A stretch of 9,517 nt of DNA from Candidatus Saccharibacteria bacterium UBA6258. Its GTDB lineage: Bacteria; Patescibacteriota; Saccharimonadia; Saccharimonadales; Saccharimonadaceae. The DNA is taken from positions 3,423-12,939 of the forward strand of contig DJVK01000001.1 of NCBI GenBank assembly GCA_002441145.1. The letters run 5' to 3'. The position numbers and the translations under genes are program-made. This document shows positions 1 to 5,517 of this stretch, piece by piece (position 1 is the first letter of the stretch; the number at the start of each line of letters is the position of its first letter). Below the pieces are notes generated by a model. It was not told the DNA's origin. It did no database searches and was given only the letters and a program-made list of their open reading frames with translations.

Positions 1-988
1 TGATAACACGGCGGTAAAGGTCGTTTAGGTCGCTTGTAGCGAAACGGCCACCAGTTAACTGCACCATTGGACGTAGGTCTGGTGGAATCACTGGAAGTAC
101 GGTCAATGTGAGGCTGTTTGGTCGGATACCGGCAGCTTGCATACCTTCAAGTACCTTAAGGCGCTTGAGAAGTTTCTTCTCGCGCTGACCCTTAGCGGTT
201 TCAACTTCTTCAGAAAGCTGCTTGATAAGGATGGGCAGGTCCACTGCGTCAAGAAGTGCCTTAAGCGCAACGCCACCCATGCCGACGTGCACGAGGTCTT
301 CGTATTCTTCTGGCAGGTTGCGGAAGTCAGTTTCGTTGATCAAAGCACCCTTTTGGAGGCTTTCGAGCTGAGTCTTCTTTACGGCAAAGTTGTTTTCAAG
401 CTCTTCGACTTCGCGAGATTGCTCTTCAGCAAGCTTTTTGATGTCAGCACCTTCGACGTCTGCTTCTTTTTCAAAACGCATCTTGATTGCAATACGACCG
501 GCAGCAGTTTCTGCTTCGAGGTCAGCAATCATCTGATCGCGTTTTTCTGATTCGACATCAAGGATGACGTAGGTTGCAAAGTAAGCGATTCGTTCGAGGT
601 TACGCACGGTAATACCGAGGAGCAAGCTCATAGCACTTGGGGTACCACGCATGAACCAGATGTGCGCGACAGGTGCAGCAAGCGTAATGTGTGCCATGCG
701 TTCGCGGCGAACAATTGATTTAGTAACCAATTCACCGTTCTTGTCGACAGCAGCTTCGCGTGAGCGAACACCCTTCAGCTTGTTGTCGTGTGGGTTGATG
801 TCCTTGACTGGTCCAAAGATACGCTCACAGAAGAGACCGTCTCGTTCTGGTTTTTGCGTACGATAGTTGATTGTCTCTGGCTTAGTAACTTCACCGTAGC
901 TCCATTTAAGGATGTCTTCGGGGCTTGCTACTGCCAGGCGGACTGCGTCAAAGTCGGCAATGCCGCTGTTGGCGATTACTCGTGACAT
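1..988 (-). CDS. rpoC: RNA polymerase subunit beta' (N-terminal part, runs off the window)
   Basis: This is the first 329 codons of the beta' subunit of DNA-dependent RNA polymerase; the catalytic NADFDGD region lies outside the window. The ATG at 988 is 1 nt after the rpoB stop and has a strong Shine-Dalgarno sequence. Recognisable parts are the N-terminal clamp block with KPETINYRT and GLFCERIFGPVKD (about residues 35-63), the VRRERMAHI block, a long charged coiled-coil-like stretch (about 125-200), and PVIPPDLRPMVQL followed by GGRFATSDLNDLYRRVI at the window edge. The charged insertion resembles that of actinobacterial beta' more than that of E. coli. The N-terminal zinc ribbon is odd: the positions matching E. 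coli Cys70, 72, 85 and 88 are Pro66, Asp68, Val81 and Asn84, with the same 27-residue spacing between flanking conserved blocks. Identity is certain; the zinc loss is read directly from the translation. Confidence 0.97.
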   Translation of the reverse strand, partial: MSRVIANSGIADFDAVRLAVASPEDILKWSYGEVTKPETINYRTQKPERDGLFCERIFGPVKDINPHDNKLKGVRSREAAVDKNGELVTKSIVRRERMAHITLAAPVAHIWFMRGTPSAMSLLLGITVRNLERIAYFATYVILDVESEKRDQMIADLEAETAAGRIAIKMRFEKEADVEGADIKKLAEEQSREVEELENNFAVKKTQLESLQKGALINETDFRNLPEEYEDLVHVGMGGVALKALLDAVDLPILIKQLSEEVETAKGQREKKLLKRLKVLEGMQAAGIRPNSLTLTVLPVIPPDLRPMVQLTGGRFATSDLNDLYRRVI

Positions 989-989
989 G

Positions 990-3900
990 TTACGCCTCCT
1001 CCTTTATTTCATCTATTTCATCTATATCTTGAATTGACATACCGTCATCACCGTCGATATCACCGAGTTCATCAGCTTCATCGAGAACTAGCTCGTGATC
1101 GATTCCGTCGTCAATAACAGGGACAGATTTGTCTTCTGGGCCGCTTTCAGCAATGATCATTTCGGCATCGATAGTTGCAGACTCAGATTCGTCGACGAGG
1201 TCTACACGAAGGCCAAGACCTTGAAGTTCTTTCACGAGGACGTTGAATGATTCAGGCAACTTAGGGCCGGTAATCGGTTCGTCCTTAATGATTGACTCAT
1301 ATGCCTTTGCGCGTCCGTACACGTCGTCAGACTTGATGGTGAGCATTTCTTGGAGCGTTGCGGCTGCGCCGTATGCTTCAAGTGCCCAAACTTCCATCTC
1401 TCCGAAGCGCTGACCACCGTTTTGTGCCTTACCACCAAGAGGCTGCTGGGTGACCATAGTGTATGGACCAGTTGAACGTGCGTGAATCTTGTCGCTTACC
1501 ATGTGGTGTAGCTTAATCATGTGCATGACACCGACAGTAGTGCGCTCTTCGAACGCTTCACCTGAACGACCGTCGAATAGCTGGCTTTTACCGTCTTCGG
1601 CAAAGCCTGCCTTTTTAAGTTCGCTACTGATTACTTCGTTTGGGACACCGTTGAATGGAGGCGTCGCAACCTTGTAACCAAGTGCGCGAGCTGCCATACC
1701 AAGGTGAGTTTCAAATAGCTGACCAAGGTTCATACGGCTAGGGACACCAAGCGGGTTTAGTACGATATCTACAGGAGTACCGTCTTCCATGTATGGCATA
1801 TCTTCTTCAGGAAGAATACGAGCAACCACACCCTTGTTACCGTGACGACCAGCAAGCTTGTCGCCGACGCTAATCTTACGTAGCTGAGCAACGAAAATTT
1901 GGATCTGCATCAGTACGCCAGCCTTAAGTTCGTGACCGTTTTCGCGGCTAAAGATCTTAACACCGACGACTTTACCCCCACCGGCATTGTTCATGCGCTG
2001 TGAGGTATCGCGGACATCCTTGGCTTTTTCACCAAAGATCGCACGAAGGAGTCGTTCTTCAGAGCTGAGCTCTTGCTCACCCTTAGGAGTAATCTTACCG
2101 ACGAGTACGTCACCGGCTTTAACCTCTGAACCTACCTGTACGATACCGTTTTCGTCGAGGTGACGAAGTGATTCTTCAGATACGTTAGGGATGTCGCGGG
2201 TTACGATTTCTGGGCCAAGCTTCGTTTCGCGGACTTCAACGTTGTAGTCTTTGATGTTGATGCTTGTAAGTTCGTCATCTTCAACGAGGCGTCGGCTAAG
2301 AACGACGGCGTCGTCCATGTTGTAACCACCCCAAGGCATAAAGGCAACCAATAGGTCGCGACCAAGCGCGAGTTCACCTTGGGCGATAGATGCACCTTCG
2401 ATAAGAATGTCGCCCTTCTTTACCTTGTCGCCACGAGAAATGCGGACTTTTTGGTTGATTGAACGATCGTCGTTGCTTTTGGCAAAGTGGATCAATTCGT
2501 AAGTCTTAACACCCTCTTTGTACTTGACTTCGATGGCGTCGCCATCGGCGCGTACGACTTCACCATCACCTTCAGCTACGATAAGCTGACTTGAGTCACG
2601 AGCGACTTGCGCTTCGATACCTGTACCAACGGTTGGAGCTTCAGGGAAAAGAAGCGGAACGGCCTGACGTTGCATGTTCGAACCAGTCAATGAACGGTCA
2701 ATACGGTTTTTCTCGATGAATGGGACAAGTGATGCAGTCGAGCCAAGAATCTGCTTGTGAGCAGCGTCCATAAAGGTAATCTCGCTTGTATCAACCTGAC
2801 CTGGCTTCAAGAACCTACGTGCAGAAACACGTTCAGCTACGAATTTACCGTTTTTATCGAGTTCAGCGCTAGCGTCGGCAATAACTTCGGTAACTTCTTG
2901 GCTTGCGTCAAGATAAACGAGTTCGTCAGTAACTTTGCGGTTTTTGACACGCAAGTAAGGAGTTTCGATGAATCCGTACTCATTAACACGAGCATATGAT
3001 GCAAGGTTAAGCACAAGTCCAATGTTTGCACCTTCAGGCGTTTCAACAGAACAAATACGTCCGTAGTGAGTTGGGTGGGCGTCACGAACATCAAATCCAG
3101 CACGTTCACGAGATAGACCACCAGGACCCATTGATGATAGGCGGCGTTTGTGTGAAAGTTCTGAAAGTGGGTTAACCTCATCTAGCAACTGGCTTAACTG
3201 TGAGCTTGCAAAGAATTCACGGACAGCAGCAACGACAGGACGTGCGTTGATGAGCTGTGAAGGCGTGACAGATTCGAGGTCACTCATGCTCATGCGGTCC
3301 ATAGCGTTACGTTGCATACGGAGCATACCAACGCGGAACTGACGGCTAACGAGCTCACCTACCAATTTAACGCGACGGTTTGAAAGGGCGTCGATGTCGT
3401 CGCCGGCTTCTTGCGTGTTATTAAGTCGGATCAATTCGCGAATGATAGCAACGAGGTCAGAAAGCTGGAATACGCGGTATTCAGTCGTGTTTGGAAGCTC
3501 AAGACCAAGACGTTGGTTCATCTTGTAACGGCCAACGCGGCTGTAGTCAAAGCGTTTGAAGTCATAGAACATACGCTCAATCATTTGACGAGCGTTGTCT
3601 ACTGTCGCAAGGTCGCCTGGGCGAAGGCGGCGGTATACTTCGATTAGTGCTTCGTTTACACCGTGAGCAGGATCTTTTTCAAGAGTAGCATCAATATACT
3701 TGGTTTCACCAGTGTCGATATCTTTGAATAGTTCTTTGATTTCAGAAACCTTGCTGTAACCAAGTGCACGAAGCAATGTCGTTACGGCAATCTTGCGGCG
3801 GCGGTCAATCTTAACGTAGATTGCACCATTCGCTGCTGTTTCGAATTCAAGCCATGCACCACGGCCAGGGATAAGCTTTGCACCATATAGGCTTTTACCA

Positions 3901-4355
3901 ACACCCTTATCGGCTGTAAAGAATACACCTGCAGAACGGATGAGCTGGCTTACTACCACACGCTCAGTACCGTTGATGACGAATGTACCGCGATCAGTCA
4001 TCCATGGATAATCACCAAGATAGATTTCCTGTTCCTTGACTTCGCCGGTCACCTTGTTTGTCAACTCGATGTTAACGAGCAACGGTGCATCGAAGGTTAG
4101 GTTGTTCTCTTTTGCGAAATGCTCAGGGTTCTTTGGTTCCTGAAATGCATAATCCTTGAATCGTAGTTCAAGTTTTTGACCGGTGTAATCCTCAATAGGA
4201 TTCAATTCCGCAAAAATCTCGCTTAAACCAGTTTCGACGAAATCTTTCCAAGATTCCTTCTGGTGTGAGATGAGATTTGGAATCTCCAAAGCAGTATCGT
4301 CGTTCGTAAAGAACACGCGTTGCAATGGGGCTGTGCTAGGCTTAGTCTTTGCCAT
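990..4355 (-). CDS. rpoB: RNA polymerase subunit beta
   Basis: Encodes 1121 residues of the beta subunit, which forms the active-site cleft with beta'. The reading frame is open 27 codons further upstream, but the ATG at 4355 (protein MAKTKPST) has GAGGGAG 5 nt before it and is the likely start. The rifampicin region SQLLDEVNPLSELSHKRR is clear, with Q389, D392, H402 and S407 matching E. coli Q513, D516, H526 and S531, so wild-type rifampicin contacts are mostly kept; E. coli F514 is Leu here. The catalytic block AGRHGNKG (835-842) has lysines K833 and K841 matching E. coli K1065 and K1073. The large E. coli insertions are absent, which explains the short length. After the usual C-terminal end (RVDLVDE, about 1056) there is a 65-residue extension with 25 Asp/Glu, no Arg and only two Lys, ending in DIDEIDEIKEEA. 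No rplJ-rplL genes precede it; clpP does. Confidence 0.98.
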   Translation of the reverse strand: MAKTKPSTAPLQRVFFTNDDTALEIPNLISHQKESWKDFVETGLSEIFAELNPIEDYTGQKLELRFKDYAFQEPKNPEHFAKENNLTFDAPLLVNIELTNKVTGEVKEQEIYLGDYPWMTDRGTFVINGTERVVVSQLIRSAGVFFTADKGVGKSLYGAKLIPGRGAWLEFETAANGAIYVKIDRRRKIAVTTLLRALGYSKVSEIKELFKDIDTGETKYIDATLEKDPAHGVNEALIEVYRRLRPGDLATVDNARQMIERMFYDFKRFDYSRVGRYKMNQRLGLELPNTTEYRVFQLSDLVAIIRELIRLNNTQEAGDDIDALSNRRVKLVGELVSRQFRVGMLRMQRNAMDRMSMSDLESVTPSQLINARPVVAAVREFFASSQLSQLLDEVNPLSELSHKRRLSSMGPGGLSRERAGFDVRDAHPTHYGRICSVETPEGANIGLVLNLASYARVNEYGFIETPYLRVKNRKVTDELVYLDASQEVTEVIADASAELDKNGKFVAERVSARRFLKPGQVDTSEITFMDAAHKQILGSTASLVPFIEKNRIDRSLTGSNMQRQAVPLLFPEAPTVGTGIEAQVARDSSQLIVAEGDGEVVRADGDAIEVKYKEGVKTYELIHFAKSNDDRSINQKVRISRGDKVKKGDILIEGASIAQGELALGRDLLVAFMPWGGYNMDDAVVLSRRLVEDDELTSINIKDYNVEVRETKLGPEIVTRDIPNVSEESLRHLDENGIVQVGSEVKAGDVLVGKITPKGEQELSSEERLLRAIFGEKAKDVRDTSQRMNNAGGGKVVGVKIFSRENGHELKAGVLMQIQIFVAQLRKISVGDKLAGRHGNKGVVARILPEEDMPYMEDGTPVDIVLNPLGVPSRMNLGQLFETHLGMAARALGYKVATPPFNGVPNEVISSELKKAGFAEDGKSQLFDGRSGEAFEERTTVGVMHMIKLHHMVSDKIHARSTGPYTMVTQQPLGGKAQNGGQRFGEMEVWALEAYGAAATLQEMLTIKSDDVYGRAKAYESIIKDEPITGPKLPESFNVLVKELQGLGLRVDLVDESESATIDAEMIIAESGPEDKSVPVIDDGIDHELVLDEADELGDIDGDDGMSIQDIDEIDEIKEEA
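995..1002 (-). promoter_or_regulatory. rpoC Shine-Dalgarno inside the rpoB 3' end
   Basis: GGAGGAGG lies 6 nt before the rpoC ATG and at the same time encodes the last Glu-Glu pair of RpoB. With a single base between the rpoB stop (990-992) and the rpoC start (988), this points to translational coupling of the two subunits. It also fixes the rpoC start. Confidence 0.9.
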
Positions 4356-4536
4356 TAGTACTCCCTCGTCAGAGTTATAGTTAGTATGGTGTCGCTTATA
4401 ACAGGGGTGGGTCGTTCCCCTATGACTCGCTATCAAAACTGGCGCCCGAAGGTTTTTCTAAACGTGAGTACCGCATACCAAAACGCCACGCCGTCGGCGT
4501 AGTATACAATCGACCCACATTAAACACTCTTCATTA
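4356..4536 (-). other. Long 5' leader of rpoB
   Basis: If transcription starts about 7 nt after the rpoB -10 box, the leader is about 180 nt. No convincing ORF with its own Shine-Dalgarno was seen. Local hairpins are possible at 4488-4500 (ACGCC-GAC-GGCGT), with a second GGCGT at 4483-4487 followed by TTTT as an alternative arm, and at about 4402-4421 (AGGGG/CCCCT). GTGGGTCG at 4511-4518 is an exact 8-nt complement of CGACCCAC at 4407-4414, which overlaps the second hairpin, so the two pairings compete. A regulatory function is inference; no known riboswitch or ribosomal-protein leader was recognised. Confidence 0.5.
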
Positions 4537-4542
4537 GTATTG

Positions 4543-4571
4543 ATTGTAGTCTTATTTCGCGTATTTGTCAA
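4543..4571 (-). promoter_or_regulatory. rpoB-rpoC promoter
   Basis: TTGACA (4566-4571), a 17-nt spacer and TACAAT (4543-4548) on the minus strand match the housekeeping sigma consensus at 11 of 12 positions. The -35 box begins 1 nt after the T-run of the upstream terminator, so the polymerase operon is insulated from clpP and the mini-gene and has its own strong promoter. Confidence 0.85.
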
Positions 4572-4572
4572 T

Positions 4573-4627
4573 AAAAAAGACCGTCATCGGCCAAGACGAG
4601 AAAAACCTCGTCTTGGCCGATGAACGG
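4573..4627 (-). terminator. Strong intrinsic terminator of the mini-gene (and of clpP read-through)
   Basis: A perfect 17-bp stem (4584-4600 with 4607-4623) closes on a 6-nt loop. On the minus strand it extends by three more pairs past a bulged T (4625-4627 with 4581-4583) and is followed directly by TCTTTTTT (4573-4580). There is no T-run on the plus side, so it acts on minus-strand transcripts only. It begins about 13 nt after the stop codon of the 23-codon ORF. No separate terminator lies between clpP and the mini-gene promoter, so this one probably serves both. Confidence 0.93.
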
Positions 4628-4639
4628 CGACGCCAGGGC

Positions 4640-4711
4640 TCAGGTGCCCCAGGTCCAGGTGGGCTCGCCGACGGGCGGCTCCACGGAACAAATCTGCTCG
4701 ATCTTCCTCAT
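4640..4711 (-). CDS. 23-residue peptide gene of unknown function, GC-rich cassette
   Basis: I do not recognise this peptide. It starts MRKIEQICS, has a Pro/Glu-rich middle (VEPPVGEP) and ends TWTWGT, with one Cys (C8) and two Trp (W19, W21). It has no membrane segment and no signal peptide. The ORF is supported by context: an 11/12 consensus promoter ends 57 nt upstream, AAGGAGGTGAT (4716-4726) gives a full anti-16S match with 8 nt from GGAGG to the ATG, and a strong terminator follows the TGA stop. An in-frame ATG two codons earlier is too close to the Shine-Dalgarno. The ORF is 64% GC, and 21 of 24 codons end in G or C, unlike the neighbouring genes, which suggests foreign origin. Possible roles are a peptide precursor for modification or secretion, a leader peptide, a small toxin, or a small RNA that happens to hold an ORF. 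None can be chosen from the sequence alone. Confidence 0.65.
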   Translation of the reverse strand: MRKIEQICSVEPPVGEPTWTWGT

Positions 4712-4715
4712 GTCC

Positions 4716-4726
4716 ATCACCTCCTT
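4716..4726 (-). promoter_or_regulatory. Full-length Shine-Dalgarno of the 23-codon ORF
   Basis: AAGGAGGTGAT is an unusually complete complement of the 16S rRNA 3' end. It sets the start at the ATG at 4711 rather than the in-frame ATG at 4717, which overlaps the Shine-Dalgarno itself. Several neighbouring genes have almost no Shine-Dalgarno, so this one stands out. Confidence 0.85.
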
Positions 4727-4768
4727 CGAGGTCTGCTGGCCATGCCCGGTGCATTAGCGTGTCACTGC

Positions 4769-4797
4769 ATTATAACACGTTACACGTGTTGAGTCAA
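4769..4797 (-). promoter_or_regulatory. Near-consensus promoter of the mini-gene
   Basis: TTGACT (4792-4797), a 17-nt spacer and a perfect TATAAT (4769-4774) on the minus strand match consensus at 11 of 12 positions. The -35 box lies 5 nt after the clpP stop codon. Predicted transcription start is near 4762, giving a leader of about 50 nt and a transcript of about 190 nt up to the terminator. Confidence 0.88.
4774..4790 (-). repeat. 17-bp inverted repeat in the promoter spacer (operator candidate)
   Basis: AACACGT-GTA-ACGTGTT is a perfect inverted repeat with 7-bp arms. It fills the space between the -35 and -10 boxes and shares the first T of the -10 box. A dimeric repressor bound here would block the promoter. 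The binding protein is unknown and no regulator gene is adjacent. Confidence 0.7.
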
Positions 4798-4802
4798 TGT
4801 TG

Positions 4803-5402
4803 TTATTTAGTATTATCAATAACCTTGTCTGCCACACCATATTTAACCGCTTCATCGGCACTCATCCAGAAGTCTCGTTCCATGTCTGCCTTGACCTTAT
4901 CTATCTTTTGACCGGTATTTTTAGCCATGATTTCATTCAGTTTTTCTTTAAGTCGTAGCGCTTCACGAAGGGTAATTTCTTGATCAGTTACCTTACCTTG
5001 CGTTCCGCTAGATGGCTGGTGGATCATCACCCGTGAGCTTGGCAAAAGGTGCCGCTTACCTTTAGCGCCGCTCGATAACAAGAATGCACCCATGCTTGCC
5101 TGTAATCCGATTCCGTAGGTCGCAACGTCAGGTTTGATAAAATTCATAGTGTCATAGATAGCAAGCCCATCATATACACTGCCGCCGGGGCTGTTTATAT
5201 AGAGTGAAATTTCTTTATTAGGATCTTCATTAGCAAGGTGCAATAGTTGCGCAACGATGACGTTTGCGGTGTGCTCGTTAACTTCTTCACCTAAAAAGAT
5301 GATTCGATCTTCGAGAAGTCGAGAATAAATATCATAGCCACGCTCACCATCGCGTGTCTTGACGATAACATTTGGTACGAGGTAGTTAGTAGGCTTTGTC
5401 AT
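4803..5402 (-). CDS. clpP: ATP-dependent Clp protease proteolytic subunit
   Basis: Encodes 199 residues, the usual ClpP length: a cytosolic serine peptidase forming the tetradecameric chamber used by ClpX/ClpC-type unfoldases. The catalytic triad is visible as S103 (LQASMGAFLL), H128 (MIHQPSS) and D177 (MERDFWMS), with the E. coli spacing of 25 and 49 residues. The oxyanion loop NSPGGSVYDGLAIYD is at about 70-84. The frame is open 18 codons upstream, but that extension would run through the promoter and the CIRCE element. The ATG at 5402 lies 6 nt after a TATACT box and has no Shine-Dalgarno, so the mRNA is probably leaderless. The neighbour upstream is tig, as in many bacteria where tig, clpP and clpX cluster; clpX is not in this window. 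Regulation is probably by HrcA. Confidence 0.97.
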   Translation of the reverse strand: MTKPTNYLVPNVIVKTRDGERGYDIYSRLLEDRIIFLGEEVNEHTANVIVAQLLHLANEDPNKEISLYINSPGGSVYDGLAIYDTMNFIKPDVATYGIGLQASMGAFLLSSGAKGKRHLLPSSRVMIHQPSSGTQGKVTDQEITLREALRLKEKLNEIMAKNTGQKIDKVKADMERDFWMSADEAVKYGVADKVIDNTK

Positions 5403-5408
5403 ATAGTA

Positions 5409-5438
5409 AGTATAATTGAGTTGGCACTCAGGTGTCAA
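5409..5438 (-). promoter_or_regulatory. clpP promoter, leaderless geometry
   Basis: TTGACA (5433-5438), an 18-nt spacer and TATACT (5409-5414) are followed by exactly 6 nt and then the clpP ATG at 5402. Initiation at the usual distance would place +1 at or next to the A of the start codon. Confidence 0.85.
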
Positions 5439-5447
5439 GAGTGCTAG
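5421..5447 (-). promoter_or_regulatory. CIRCE operator (HrcA site) over the clpP -35 box
   Basis: CTAGCACTC-N9-GAGTGCCAA matches the CIRCE consensus TTAGCACTC-N9-GAGTGCTAA at 16 of 18 arm positions with the exact 9-nt spacing. The -35 box TTGACA sits entirely in the N9 loop, so HrcA bound here would occlude the promoter. This makes clpP a likely HrcA-repressed heat-shock gene. hrcA itself is not in the window. Confidence 0.88.
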
Positions 5448-5467
5448 TTTGACCAACGACTACTATT

Positions 5468-5505
5468 AAAAATACCCCGCTACGAGAGACGGGGAGTATT
5501 TTTTT
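5468..5505 (-). terminator. Intrinsic terminator after tig (likely bidirectional)
   Basis: CCCCG and CGGGG form the core stem around a 10-nt loop, extended past a 2-nt bulge by pairing of A-rich and T-rich flanks. T-runs lie on both sides (plus 5499-5505; minus 5468-5472). It lies 12 nt beyond the tig stop and just upstream of the clpP CIRCE/promoter, separating the two units. Confidence 0.85.
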
Positions 5506-5517
5506 CAGCTGTAGCTA

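Noticed and set aside
137..550. 137-codon plus-strand ORF antisense to rpoC
   Set aside because: The rpoC frame is fully conserved here; the antisense product has no recognisable features and no promoter or Shine-Dalgarno was seen.
2837..3181. 114-codon minus-strand ORF inside rpoB in another frame
   Set aside because: It overlaps the highly conserved rifampicin-region part of rpoB; an out-of-frame shadow.
4356..4436. 27-codon upstream extension of the rpoB frame
   Set aside because: It lacks RpoB-like sequence and overlaps the leader hairpin; the ATG at 4355 has a good Shine-Dalgarno and a normal RpoB N-terminus.
4640..4711. Trp-operon-type leader peptide reading of the mini-gene
   Set aside because: Two Trp codons precede a terminator, but no biosynthetic gene follows, the terminator lacks a clear alternative antiterminator, and rpoB has its own promoter right after it. 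Kept only as a minor alternative.
4565..4792. 75-codon plus-strand ORF in the clpP-rpoB gap
   Set aside because: It reads through the terminator hairpin and the reverse complement of the mini-gene promoter, with no Shine-Dalgarno and a low-complexity product; it is a shadow of the minus-strand cassette.
5403..5456. 18-codon upstream extension of the clpP frame
   Set aside because: It runs through the -10 box, the -35 box and the CIRCE operator, and does not resemble the ClpP N-terminus.
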